DNA of 64,000 nt from NCBI GenBank assembly GCA_026826555.1, contig JAKSZT010054308.1, positions 674,199 to 738,198 of the forward strand. The letters run 5' to 3'. The notes under the pieces were generated by a model that was given only the letters and a program-made list of their open reading frames with translations, did not search any database and was not told the DNA's origin. Below, piece after piece: positions 9,664 to 21,959 of this stretch. Source of the stretch: Tolypeutes matacus. Its lineage: Eukaryota; Chordata; Mammalia; Cingulata; Chlamyphoridae. The translations under genes were made by a program, and so were the position numbers. Each line of letters starts with the position of its first letter. Positions within the stretch are counted from its first letter, which is position 1.

Positions 9664-12600
9664 GAAGAAAAGCAGGTGACATTGTTCACAGGAGGAATAT
9701 TCCTGCAGGCAGAGCAAGCTAAAACCTGACAAATAAGCAACATTATCTCCAAGGATATATTTGATCTTCTGACTCTCTCTTTAGAACTCTGTGAGGCTTC
9801 ACATTCATGTCTTTTCTTATCAGGGTCTTGTGCTTAGGCTAATCTTTCTCATGTCTAATGTGTCTTGCCATTTTTTAATGAAAGAATTATTTCCTCTGTC
9901 TTGAAATAGCAACAGATAGAAATTGAGTTCAAATACAATCTTGAGAAAAAAAGGACCCAGTTGCTGAATTTCTGGCCAATACCAAAACAAATGTCTACCC
10001 GTATCATCTCCCGTCTAAAGGCTCTCATTAAGGTCTAACCATGCTGCCTTAGGTGCTAAGTCAAGTATTATTGAGAGAGAATTGCCAAGGCTCAGCCTGC
10101 CCTCAGCGTGTTCCTACTCACACAAGAGGATGAGAACACGTGAGGAGAGTCTCCCTTTTATGTAATATGACCAGAGAGAATCTCCAGCCCTGGTTTTCTT
10201 TCAATTTCATATTATTCCTTTAACTACTTTTTGCTTATAACTTCAACTTTGTGAAAGAAGGAAGCATAAATCATAAATTAAAATTACCTACTTATACCCT
10301 TGGTATAGATAAGGGTATGCTCTAAACACCATTCGGTGGAAACAGTTATTCTGCTTACAGATTAATGCTAAACCTCACCTCAGTGCCTGCAAGCAGACAG
10401 AACCTCTCGACCCAAATCAGACTCACCTGATTCTCCTGGGAATTGAGCTGATGGGGAATTGAGAACAAAGAGTATAGCCACAGGTGACCCCACCTAAGGG
10501 AAGTGAAGAAGCCTAAGACTGGCCTGGACCAGTTATTTCCAAACCAAATCCAATCCATCTGCAATTCTCAAAATGTCTAGTCACTCTGGCTACAGGGAAC
10601 TTCCTGCTGGGCATGCAGTGACTCACCTGGGACTCTCTCTTGACCAGCAGGTCCAGTTCCTTGTAACAGTTAAAGAATTTGGGCTGTTCTATAATGTGGG
10701 GCCCAAATGGCCATTACTTGATTGGGCTTGGCATCACCTACTTTCCCACCCCAGCCCACAGAACATCTGGATCAGAAGCCTGCATGCCCATGTGTGTTGT
10801 AACTGATTGACATTTAGCTTTGTGCCTTGGAATAACAGAAGCATGGGTTCTCAGAGACAGACAACATGGCTCTAGCACAACTTATAACTCACTTCTCTTT
10901 AGTACATCTGGGTGGCCATTTGAACTGGTTCCTTTTAATACAGATGGAAGAGAAGCCAGAGTCTCCACAAAGACAACAGAACTCCCTGCTCTTGAGCTAT
11001 AGCCAGGACCCAGTGCTCACGGGCTGTGCTATGCCTATGCCGTAGAGCACACCAAGACTCTGAACTTAGTGGCAACTGTAACGGGCTGGTCCATTTTCCA
11101 CTTCATGTCCTTAGGATGCCAAGGCCATCTTCTACCATGCTAGTCCCCAAGTTTTTCAATCTCATTTGAAACCATGCAGGACTTTTCAGTTCATAGCTCA
11201 TCTAAGAAAGCTCAAAGTGTCTGTTCTTAGAGAATATCACTCAGACTGGTGATCACTTCTGAGACGTGTATAGGGGTGTTAGAGGGTTGTTCATACTTCT
11301 ATGTCTTATCTTTGCTTGACATTTCTTGAATACTCAATTGAATGATTCCCCCCAATTCAACTCACTTAGACATTTGTTTAAATAAAAGAAGTGCAGTTGG
11401 CATAGAAACTAAGTTCTAAATATAGATTAAATAACCATATTAATACTTTAATTAGTATTCTTATTACCACTGTATTATTTATTTTTATTAATATTTTATT
11501 TATTAAAATATTAATCACTATTGTAATGTCATCAATATTTACACACCGAGAGGTAACCAATTTTCATCTGTGTTGCATGTCTTTCACTGTATCGTGAGGC
11601 AATGTGGAAATATGTGGTAATTTCTCTTGCCCCACTCCAACTCACGTTCTGTCTTTGTTCAAAACCCCCAATTATGGACTTCCCTATGAATTTCTAAGGA
11701 AAGATTTTAGCACTGGATAAGGGGTGTGTGTGTGTGTGTGTGCATGTATAGAAACATTGTTAAATATTCCAAGAAGGCAATAATAAAACTGCTGCCTTCC
11801 TTCCAATAACGACCTTTAGGCTGCTAAACTGGAATCTCAATTTAGAAAACCTTTCTAAATCTCAGTTTAGAAAAAATTTTAATCTAAACATAGAAAAAGT
11901 AGGACAATTTTTTAGATAAAGAGGACAGTTTTTTTCTGTTGCCAATATCTTTGTTTGTTGCTTTAGATATTTAAATGTTTAATTACGTACTAATGATGAA
12001 GCACTAGCAAAATCTCAAGGCTGACAGAATGAGGACATGGTAAACAAATCTGATGAGAGACATAGATGGGGCAACAAATGTTTAGTTCACTAATTGTTTT
12101 CATGAATAAATACTATTGGATAGTTTTCATTTTTAAAATAGGTATAAAATGCACACTGAAAATTTCAAAAATTAAATACAGTGAGAAATAAGTTTCCCAG
12201 CCCTGTCTCCCAGCCCCCGAGTTTCCCATCCTAGGGAACCACTTAGCAGTCTGCTGTCTTTTCCATTGACTGTGATTTTATATTACATTCATACAGAAGT
12301 ATCGTGCTTTCCATAGTAAAATTGTTACTAGTTCTTAAGAGATTATTAATATTTTGTGGACTTCTTCAAGGTAGTCAGTGATGCCCAGATGCCTCAAAAA
12401 ATGAACACTTAAATAACACTAGCTTAAGAGCACAAAGCACCAGCATCTCTTTCAGAAACACTCACCAGTTATCAGACTAAAGGAGTGTGTGTCTAAGAAG
12501 CAAAAAGGAAAAGACATAATAGACAGAGAGCTCATTTGTTGGCAAGTAGGCTGAGAAGGTAGGGCCAGCAGGAAGAGAGGAATAGAATGGAAAACAAAGG

Positions 12601-12980
12601 AAGACCAAATGATCAAAAGCAAGTGATAAGGATGGAAGAAAAAGACTTCAAATGTAGCAAGGCAGGCATTTCCATCATTACCTCATAAATGGATTTTGAC
12701 TAACTATGCAAATAGGCAAATGAGAATTAGCCATCAGAATAAATGTGACCCATGCAGAAACAAATGTGTAAGGTATGAGTAAATGTATTTGCAATTGATA
12801 TATGTTTCCTGTTTCAATTTTCCATTGTCAGGACACTGGAAAATAACAAGCCAGATTCAGTAAAAAGAGTCAGGGAATGGAGACAATCTGTATCTATAGT
12901 CAGGCAGGGAGAGAAACCAAATACTGGCAGGAGTTTTTAAAAAAACTAAGCAGATAGTAGGGGCATCTGGATATTATGTG
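9664..12980. other. Intron-like and flanking DNA, no gene recognised
   Basis: 9940-10120 weakly resembles the intron of the intact gene at 36350-36480 (shared CCAA-ACAAAT, CATCTCCC, GAGAGA order), so it is probably the intron of the first SPRR copy. No donor plus TATA pair like that of the intact gene is visible up to 11300. A small inverted repeat ATACCCTT/AAGGGTAT lies at 10295-10320. A (GT)n run is at 11724-11742. 12180-12300 looks like an old repeat of unknown family. Confidence 0.4.
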
Positions 12981-12984
12981 ATGG

Positions 12985-13215
12985 AAATCTGGGGCTTTGT
13001 AGGCACACATTTCAGGGCTAAGACCTGACTTTACCACTTCCTATGTGAGTGATCCTAAGTGAGTTATTTAACCTTGCTAAGCCTCAGTTTCCTTCTCTGT
13101 AATATGGAGATAATAATTGTATTTATCTTGAGAGTTGCCTTAATAGTTAATCTAAGTGAGAACTTTTATGTAAATCATGTATACAGTGCCTGGTTCCTGA
13201 AAGCACTTAATTATC
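12985..13215 (+). repeat. MIR element
   Basis: Matches the MIR core order: GACTTTACCACTTCC, AGTTATTTAACC, AAGCCTCAGTTTCC, TAATATGGAGATAATAAT, then ACAGTGCCTGGTTCC and a terminal AATTATTA region. Confidence 0.85.
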
Positions 13216-13364
13216 AGCAATTATAATTACTTAATATGTAGAGAGGCATGTATATTTTATTCTAAATAGTATATACTATTTAAATATTCCATTATTTGAA
13301 AGAAAATTATTTTTAGAAATAGGTTTATTATATATGTGGATTTTTATTATAAATATGAATACAC

Positions 13365-13384
13365 ACACACGTGTGTGTGTGTGT
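13365..13384. repeat. (AC)n(GT)n dinucleotide palindrome
   Basis: ACACACACACGTGTGTGTGTGTG: a short CA run abutting a GT run, which is self-complementary and could form a hairpin. No gene attached. Confidence 0.85.
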
Positions 13385-13499
13385 AGAAGAAGAAAAAGAG
13401 GGATGATTATAAAAATTTGCTGTAATTCTTTACTAAGTTGATTATGCCTATGGTAGCCTAATTTTTTAATTGAAACCACTCTACCTAATGACTGATTAC

Positions 13500-15323
13500 T
13501 TGGATTGCAAAAGAATAGTTTAGAAATAAATTAATGATAATTCTTTAAAAACCTATTAAGTTTATAAATCTCATGACTTCTCAAATGGTAAGTAAGAAAA
13601 TCCAAGAAGATGACTTTAGGAAAGAATCAAAACAAGTACAGTAATCTTGGCTGTTATCTGATATAAGAGTTGGCAGGCAGGCTTTAGAAATGAGGTGAGC
13701 TGGTCTCATCTTCCAAACATCCTTGCCTTCTGCCCTTTCTGCTACCAAAGTTTTAAGATCTAATATTATTCTATGTATGTTACAACCACAGCAGAACTTC
13801 CAGCAGATGATGGTGACCCTAGAAAATCAAAGAAGTTGGATGGGGAGAGGAGGAAGGAAACAAGCTAAATGAGAAGGTCTCTGGCATGGGTGATTGTGCA
13901 TAAAAATGTGAGGGACTTCTTTTTTGCTTATATTATTCCTATCTGTTTCTCTTTGTTAATTAAATAATAATAGTGAAAATAATAACAACAATACTGTTTA
14001 TTGTAGTTTTACTGTGTGGCAAATACTATGCTCATCAAGGAAAAGAGAAATAACCAAATAACCCAGGTAATTAGGAAACGTTAATTTTTATATGAAAGCA
14101 AAAGCTAATAAATATAAAAACTATGAAATTTAAAATCAATTTTTTAACCATGATTATCAATGAATGCTAAAATTCACCACGTAAATTTAGATACAGAACT
14201 TGATAATCACATCAGTGAATAGTATAGCTAGTGCCAAACTATAGATTACTTCTGCCGATGGATACAAAGGGGAAATGTAGCGTTACAGTCCAGGGGAATC
14301 ACTGTGAGCACTTAACGGCTGGGATCTCTGTTGGCATCACTGACAGTACGACAGCAGGATACCTGGGCCACTTATGTGATCACGGTTAACTTTAATGTAG
14401 GCATGACTTTAGAGCGCTGAAAACAAAGGATAGAAGAACAAATTAAATTGTATCACAAGGAAATAACCAGATGAATGTAGAAAGTGAGACATTTTTAAAT
14501 AAGTTAATATTATGAAAAAAAGGTGAAGACTTTAGACTGTTCTAGATTGCTAAAAAAAAATAAAAGCTGTAACAACCAAATGCAATTTGTTATGATGATG
14601 TGATTGTGATTCAAACAACCCACTATAAATAAAATTTTGAGACAATTGAGAAAATTTTAAATATGGACTGCTATTATAATTATCATCAATTGTATTATGA
14701 TCATGACATTTTGGTTTTGCAGGTAATCTTCCTTATTTTTAAAAAAATGCCTACTGAAGCATTTGGTGAAAAAGCCATATTCTTTGCAATTTACTTAAAA
14801 TATTTTGAAAAACAAAGAAAGACGAAGGAAATATAAAAAATGTACACATCAGTTGAATCTAGGTGTTAGATATATTGGTCTTTGGGATATTCAAAACTAC
14901 ATAATGAAACGCCAAATGTAAAAAGAATAGCATCAGGAAACATATAGTATCTAAGAATACTCTATGTAAATAGTATTTACAAAAGATATATAAAAAACTT
15001 TATAGGAGAAATTATAAGACTTTATTTAGATACATAGAGAAAGAACAAATGAATGGAGGAATAAAACATGTTCCATAGACTGGAATTCTCAATATTGCAA
15101 AGTGTCAGTAATCCCAAAGGAAATGGCAGTACATTTTTTGTATCTGAAACTTGGCAAAGTAATTCTGAAGCTTCAATGGATTGAAAAAGGAAAAAAACAG
15201 CCCAGATATTTAAAAATAAAGAGTAAGCTCAGTGTTTAACCAGATATGAAGAATTTTCAAAAAGTTGTGATAATAAGGACATTTAGTCCAGGCATGGAGT
15301 AAACAAAAAGACAAGGCAAAGAA
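13500..15323. repeat. Duplicated SPRR flank, second unit, no gene
   Basis: 13560-13740 and 13880-14040 are paralogous to 6190-6370 and 6880-7060. 14040-15320 holds AT-rich sequence with no family recognised and no open frame worth naming. The stretch 14200-14430 is the least repeat-like. Confidence 0.5.
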
Positions 15324-15331
15324 GGGACTTT

Positions 15332-15438
15332 GGGGGAGCGGATGTGGCTCAAGTGGTTGAGTGCCTGGCTCCCACGTGGGAGGTCCCAGGTTCAATCCCA
15401 GGCCCCCGGGAACTCAAAAGAAAAAAAAAAAAAAAACT
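15332..15438 (+). mobile_element. Short DAS-type SINE monomer
   Basis: GGGGAGCGGATGTGGCTCAA head, GGTTCAATCCCAGG B box and an A tail, with no GC-rich body. Flanked by the 9-bp duplication AGGGACTTT at 15323-15331 and 15439-15447. Confidence 0.92.
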
Positions 15439-15458
15439 AGGGACTTTCAGTAAATGGC

Positions 15459-15820
15459 CCCTTTGGCTGTGCCTTTGCAGATGCTGTTCCCTCTCCCTGA
15501 AACAGTCTAGCCCCAGACAGCCCCATGAACTGCCAGGCCAGTTTCCAAATGCTGGCAATCCTCTTTAAGAGCAGTGCTGCCACGAAACAGCATCAACAAT
15601 AGCCTCTCTTCTGTCTTTTATATTTATTCACAGCATGCATCACTTCCTAACTTTTATTAAATATTTAATTTAAATCTTTGTGCATTCACAGATGGTCTAT
15701 ATCGCCCTCAGGATATACTCCATGGGGGCAGGAGCTTTGTATGGTCAGCACTTTTTGCATACAAACACCTAGAACAGGGCCTGGCCCTGGGAGGCCATCA
15801 GAAAATAGTTGTGAGTGAAT
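15459..15820 (+). repeat. L2 3' end fragment (second unit)
   Basis: Contains the L2 phrases TGTGCCTTTGCAGATGCTG-TCCCTCTCCCTG, ACTCCATGGGGGCAGGAGC and CCTAGAACAGGGCCTGGCC. Paralogous in place and order to 62950-63345. Confidence 0.8.
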
Positions 15821-15844
15821 GATTGAATTACTGCCTTGACACTG

Positions 15845-15950
15845 AGCTGAAAATAAAGCTTCCCATTTTACAGATTTGGAAACCAAAGTTGAGAGAGTTT
15901 AAATAAACTTTCTAAAGTCACACAGATAGAAATGGGTCAGAATAGATTTC
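15845..15950 (-). repeat. MIR fragment (second unit)
   Basis: Minus-oriented MIR core: CATTTTACAGATTTGGAAACC, TTGAGAGAGTTTAAATAAAC, AAAGTCACACAGATAG. It sits between the L2 and the poly(A) block of the SPRR fossil. Confidence 0.8.
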
Positions 15951-16126
15951 AAACCAACAAAATAGGATCCTTGATGCATCCAGAAAAGGACACAGTTCAA
16001 ACCATACAGTCCTCAGTGACAGCAGTACCTGAATCTGATCATTCAACAGGGAAGGAGGTAAATACAAATCTGATGTGACAGAATGGGACACAGGAAACTT
16101 TTAAAGAAATTGGCATTACACTATGA

Positions 16127-18529
16127 AACTTGGTACTTTTCAAAAAAATTTAAAAAAAAATTTTTTTAAAGATACTTAGATTACATAAATGTTACACAAA
16201 AAAATATAAGGATTCCCATACGCCCTACCTCCCATACCTCCCACAACATCCCACATAAACATCCTTCCTTAGTGTGGCACATTAATTGCAATTGATAGAC
16301 ACATCCTGAGTCTTTGCCATTAAGCATGGACCATAGTTCACATTGTAGACCATACTCTGTCCCACACAGTTCTGCATGTTATATGCTGATGTAAAATAGC
16401 CTATATCTGTCATTGCAATGTCACTCAGGACAATTCCCAAGTCCTGAAAAAGCCCCTGTATTACAACTGCTTTTCCTTCTCCCTGCCCCAGAGCTGCCAG
16501 TGGCCACTGGCTCCACATCAATGTTGTAATTTCTTCCATTGCTTGAATCACAATGTCTATAGCAGAATACCAGTAAGTCCACTCTAGTCCATAGCTCCTC
16601 CCCCCATCCTGAGGAGTCTGGGATGGTGACGAGCACTCCACCTCCAAGTGAAGGGGTCTTATATCCCATGGGGAAGATGGATGGGATTATCCTGCTTGCA
16701 GCTGCAGACTTTCTCCATTCCCTGGGATGGCCGTTGTCCATCATCATCTCCCCACCAGTTGTCCTGGGTGAGTCCAATGAGCTGTAGAGTAGGAGTTGCT
16801 CCTTCACGGAGATTCCAGGCCCAGCTGGCACATGGATAGTCCAAAGACTCAAGTCTCTGGACATACACCTACAAACTCCAGCACCAAGTATAGGTTTGAA
16901 TAGAAGGGACAGATGAGCCATGTGCAGGGAAGACATAGTTGAGTCCAACTCTGTCACTCTCAGGAGCACAAACTCCAAAGGAGGGCCCACTGGCAAGACA
17001 CCAAACTCCAGAGCTATCTGCCCTGACATCGGACCTGGGTGTCTCCAAAGTCCTGAGGAGCCCCACTATTTGGGGTGATATCCACTTTGGAATTCTGTGA
17101 GATCCTACTGAGATGTGCATAAGCATTACCTCTGGGATGACCTCCCGGCTCACTTTGAAGTCTCTTAGCCATATAAACTCATTTGTCTTTACCTTTTGCC
17201 CCTTTTATTCAATGTCTTTTTCCAGTCGCATTGCCAGTTAGTGCTTGGTAGCGATCCCTCGGTGCCAGGGAGGCTCATCCCCAAGAGTCATGTCCCACAC
17301 TGGGAGGAAGGTAATGCATTCATATGCTGAGTTTGGCTTAAAGAGAGGCCACATTTCAGCAACAAGGAGGCTCTCAGGAGGCATCCTTTAGGCACCCCTT
17401 AACCATAACCTAAGTTTCAATTTCAAGAACAAAGACTAGTAAGGGTAGTCATCAATATCAAGGGCCCATCAGTGGACAATCCTCCCTCGCCAGTCACTGC
17501 CCTGCACTTGAGGGACTGTTGCTACTCCCTTAGAGAATGTGGCAGAGATCTCCAGGATGGGAATTCAGTATTCTCTCATTTATTTAGTGATTTTCCATCC
17601 ACTGTGACAATGCCCCGTGAACATTTGAACATTTTATATGCCTTATATTTATGCTCAGGTGAACTTCCTCCCATGCATCCCCCATTCCTCATACCTCACA
17701 CCAATGATCCTCCCCTGCCCCAGTTGTAACCCTTCTGTGATCCAAAGCTTCTTCAAAGATGAAGCCATTACAGTAGCTGAATACAATTAATAGGAAAATG
17801 AAATAATGATAAGTTTAAATGTAAGAGATAAAATACATTAAAAAAATTAAAAAACTAAAAATTAAATTAAATTAAAAGATTGGGATATTAAAAAAGTGAA
17901 AAATAAAAAAAAATTTTTTTTTGACCTTTTGCCTTTCATCATTGCAATATCTAGTTTCCAGTCTGTACCATGACACATTCCCCCTCTCATTCCCCAGTGT
18001 CTCACTATTTTTCATTTTGTTTTCAAATAAATTTTAGGTCACAGCAAAGTCACACACAGAATACAGGAGACTGTCATATACCCAACATCGTAACTCTTTC
18101 TTCCCCGACCCCCATATTAATACCTTTTTATATGTGGATGGTAACATTGTTATAACTGATATACAAATAGTGAAACATAGCTACTAGACACGGTCAATGG
18201 TTTACACTATGGTTAACATTTTAGACCATACACTTTTTTATAAATTTTGATCATATATACCATATCCTGTGTCCATCGCTGTATGGCAATGAAGAACATT
18301 TCCACTGACCACTAAATACTCCCTGTTTAATCTATTCTATTCCTCCCTCCCATCCCCCCGGGGCCCACGAGGACTCCCTGGCTTGACTCATTGGATGACA
18401 AGATTCATAGTTACATGTAACAAGAGGTCTTTAGACAGGTGGGAGTCTGTCAAGAGCAAGGGTGGTTCCTAATAGGGGATAACAAACCAGTGCGCCAAGA
18501 CTTCTTGTTGCATGTAACTTGGTACTTTT
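16127..18529 (-). mobile_element. 5'-truncated L1 with 5' inversion (twin priming)
   Basis: Insertion 16141-18515 is flanked by the perfect 14-bp duplication AACTTGGTACTTTT at 16127-16140 and 18516-18529. The bulk (16141 to about 18432) is the minus-strand copy of the 3' UTR of the full-length L1 (about 48263-50560). The last part, about 18433-18515, is the same region in the opposite direction (matching about 48215-48290) and overlaps the first part by about 28 bp. That is the known twin-priming signature of L1 retrotransposition. The 202-aa open frame at 16421-17029 lies in this UTR and is not a gene. The insertion lies in the 3' UTR of an SPRR fossil. Confidence 0.88.
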
Positions 18530-18720
18530 TTAAAGAAGAAAAGATATATTTGCTCTGAGGATAGAAATCACTTCTCAAACCACAAAGTGAGATCACGTGA
18601 TGCTATGTTGCAAGAATATTGTTCTTGATCTTGTACTCATTCTTCTAAGGCTTTGGAAATCTTGGCATTGCTAAGCATGGCTGTATTTTAGCATAGCCCA
18701 GAGGCAGAGGCATGGCTTCT
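18530..18720 (-). pseudogene. SPRR fossil: 3' UTR remnant
   Basis: 18555-18660 aligns with the 3' UTR of the intact gene: TTGCTCTGAGGATAGAAATCA here, TTGTTCACAGGATAGAGATCA at 35463. Both continue with TTGCAAGAAT, CTTGATC-TT and TTCTTCTA. On the other side of the L1, 16110-16140 (ATTGGCATTACACTATGAAAC) matches the poly(A) block of the other copies. The coding exon, intron and exon 1 appear deleted between about 18720 and 18830. Confidence 0.6.
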
Positions 18721-18729
18721 ATCAATGAG

Positions 18730-19080
18730 GTACCTACTTCAAGAACAAAGTGCCTCTCTGTTGACCATCACTTAAGGCAGGTGAGAGGCTGAGGGCTAGG
18801 AGGCCCCACACAGCTGGGGAACAGCTCAGGACTTGGAGGACACACTTATTTACCAAGCAAAATATGATCTGCATAGAAATTCCAAAAATGATGATGTTCA
18901 GTTTGATATCACAAAGCATGCTGGACTAGGGCTTTTCTCATAAAAAGCAAGACCTAGGTGCAGAGCCTGATGCATGTGGCATGTGGGGAATATGAGAAGT
19001 TCTCTAGCTGATCTTGTGTGAGATGGTGCCTGTCCCTGCCCTTCCAAACCTCCATCTCTTCATGTTCCCTGGTTATACAA
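18730..19080 (-). pseudogene. SPRR fossil: promoter-flank remnant
   Basis: 18850-19080 is paralogous to the upstream flank of the intact gene (36910-37180). Shared phrases in the same order are CC-A-C-AAATA, ATCTGCAT, AATTCCAAAAATGA, ATCACAAA, GGCA-ATG-GGAA and GAAGTTCT. The TATA box and octamer-like site are not preserved. Together with 18530-18720 it records a third SPRR unit that lost its gene body. Confidence 0.6.
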
Positions 19081-19199
19081 CTTGCTCCCCATTCAATCTC
19101 ACCTCTTAGCAGCCAGTTTCGTGCCCTGGGATATCAGAGATTGAGGTTTGCCCACTTGTATACTCTGGCCATATCATAGCCTTCACATAACTTTCATCC

Positions 19200-20158
19200 C
19201 AGCTTTACATATATATTAGTTTTAGCAAGGCCTCAGCTTTCTGGGCCATAGACTGACATACTGGCTGCTTCTCCACATGACTCCTTGCAATGTACATTAA
19301 CAAACTAATCTTTTTTTTGTATGGTCTTCATGATCTTGGTCCATTCTTGTACCACTATGCACACCAAGTCTTCTTCTATCATTTTCTTCAAAAAATTACA
19401 CAAAATTTCTGAGTTACACAACTCTGGAAGGTCTCCCACTCTAGTTCACTAAATATTTTGCACTGTCTTTTCCTAAACTAATTAATTCAACTGATTCTTT
19501 ACAATTTACTTTTTATTTCAAAAAACATTTAGTGGTGCTCAGACTTTCTTGGCACACTGAAAGAATTGTTCTCTGTAACCTCTTACTCACACAATTCAAT
19601 ACATGGGCAACTTAACTTAAAAAAAGTGTGGTTGACACAGAAACCATTGATAATTTCTCAATATTGTAACTTAAACCACAGTAATAGTATTCACTGTCTC
19701 CACTTGCAGAAAATGTGAGTGGCTTGGCTATGCTATTATCAGTGGGTGCCACCACTGTGTGCCTTTAAGTGTGACCTAAACTCCCGGAAGCTCAGCTCAT
19801 TAGCTGTAAATTTCAAAGGCAGTAACTAACTCAAAGTTTTCTCCAAAGACTTACTAAGAAAATGAATCTAAACTCCAAGCATAATGCATATTATAAATGA
19901 GCTCCTTAGGTAGAAAAACACATACTTATATTAACTAATCAGTAACTTAAAACATGTGCCAACATTTTAATAAAGAATGACACTCTTTAGATGCATTCCT
20001 CTAGCTGCTCCCACTACTAATTAGAAGGCATCAGTGTCTGGGTCTCGTTTCCCCTGAGAAAACCTCTTATGGTGATTGAAAATGATATGACTTCATGGGA
20101 AAAAAATATATCTTGTTACCTGTGTTGGCAATGCCAATAAATTGAAGTGTGATTCACT

Positions 20159-20191
<33 letters not shown>
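19200..20191 (+). other. Gene-free region ending in possible retrocopy tail
   Basis: No family recognised between 19200 and 20090. The end has CCAATAAATTGAAG (poly(A) signal at 20139-20144), then TGTGATTCACTGTTT and 29 uninterrupted A (20163-20191). That is the layout of a retrotransposed mRNA end, but I could not name a parent gene or find a flanking duplication. Confidence 0.35.
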
Positions 20192-20192
<1 letters not shown>

Positions 20193-21300
20193 CCTAACTC
20201 ATAATGGATCAAGGACCTAAATATAAGAGCTAAAAAAACTATGAAATTCTTAGCAGATAACATAGAGGGAAATTTTAATGATTTGGGATTTGACAATGAA
20301 ATTTTAGATGTCAAATCAAAAGGACAAGCAACAAAAGAAACAATAGATAAATTGGACTGCAATCAAAATTAAAAACCATGTGTGTCAAAGTCATTATCAA
20401 GACTGTGAAAAGACAAACGGTAGAATTGTAGAAAATAGTTGTAAACCATATATCAGATAAGGACTTAATATCCAGAATATATAAAGAGATTTTACAGCAC
20501 AACAACAAATAGATAAAGCAACTCAGTTAAAAATGGGCCAAGGACTTAATACAACATGTTTTTCCAAAGAAGATATACAAATGGCCAGTAAATGTATGCC
20601 AAGATGCTCAACATCTTTAGCTATTAGGGAAATTCAAATAAATACAATGAGATACCATTTCACATCCACAAGCATGACTATTATTTAAAAACAAAACAAA
20701 ACAGAAAATAACAAGAGTTGAAGAGGATGCAGAGAAACTGAAACTCTAGTGCATTGTTGGTGGGAATATAAAATGGTGCAGCCAGTTTGGAAAGCAATAC
20801 GGTGGTCAAATATAGAAACCATATGACCTGGCAATTCCACTTCTAAGAATATACCCAAAGAAAGTGAAAAGAGGGTCTCAACAGATACTTGTACACCAAT
20901 GTTTATAGCAGCATTATTCACAATAGCCAAAGGTAGAAGCAATCCAAATGTCCATCAAAAGATGAGTGGGTAAACAAAATGGGGCACATACACTCAGGGT
21001 AATATTATTCGACCAGAAGAAAGAATGAACTAATGAGACATACTATAATATGGAATAATGTTGAAAACATTATGCTCAGTGAAATAAGTAAAACATGTAA
21101 TGACAAATATTGTGTGATGTCACTTATAAGAGATGTCTGTAGATAACAAATTTGCAAAGGCAGAAAGTAGATTAGAGGTCAACGGAATGGAGAAGAGGGA
21201 AAAGAAAGTATATCTTTGGTGGATATGGAATGTTTGTAAATAAAATTAATCTAGAATAACAATTAGTGAAACTAAATATAGGTCAGTAGAAGTTGTTCAA
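20192..21300 (+). mobile_element. L1 ORF2 C-terminal and 3' UTR fragment
   Basis: Carries ORF2 C-terminal text at DNA level: CTCATAATGGATCAAGGACC, AGGACAAGCAACAAAAGAAAC, GTTGGTGGGAATATAAAATGG, CCAATGTTTATAGCAGCATT. Many stops in all frames. Begins directly after the 29-A run. Confidence 0.85.
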
Positions 21301-21955
21301 ATGAAATATAAATAGGAGAAAAAGTGAAATATAAAGAGTATGTAACATCCAAGATTTATGGTCTAACATAAATGTAATTGGAAACCCAGAAAAGAAGGGA
21401 AAGAATAAGACTGAAGAAATGTTTCAAAAGGTCATTGCCAAGGATTTTCTAAAATACATTTGGAAGATTAAATTTGCAAAAATAGCTAACACAAAATTTG
21501 AAAAAGATAAAAAAGGGATGACATACCATTCCACATATCAAAAATATATCTAAAGCTGAAAGAATTAAAAGTGAGTTATGGCAGGAATAGATTAATTTGT
21601 TTTTAATACTACAGAATAGAGCTCAGAAACCAAGCATGAATATGGGAACTTGGTGTATGATTGTTATGCTACTATAAATCAGTGGTGAATGGACAGAATA
21701 ATCAGTAAACTTATGGAGAAAGCTGGCTTTCCTAATCTAATCTTTATACTTACTTTGTACTATAGACAAAAAGTACATATCAGATGGATTATAAATTAAA
21801 CCTTCAAACTTACAAAAAACGTAGGATATCCATACAAGCTTGAGATGGAAAAGACTTGCCTAAGCATGACCCAAGCAATGTAAAGTGAAAAGTATAAATT
21901 TGACCACATAAAAACTTAAAACTTATATATGACAAACAACAAATAAAAATGTAAT
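21301..21955. other. AT-rich gene-free stretch, probably old L1
   Basis: Phrases such as AAGTACATATCAGATGGATT and ATGACCCAAGCAATG look like eroded L1 ORF2 in plus orientation. Nothing else is recognised. Confidence 0.35.
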
Positions 21956-21959
21956 AAAG

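Noticed and set aside
10820..11002. Small plus-strand frame near the first SPRR copy as a new EDC gene
   Set aside because: No SPRR, LCE or S100 features, no TATA or splice sites, 60 aa only; length is within chance.
16421..17029. 202-aa open frame on the minus strand
   Set aside because: Lies in the L1 3' UTR; the paralogous UTR copies at 49745-50450 and 27221-28069 do not keep the frame.
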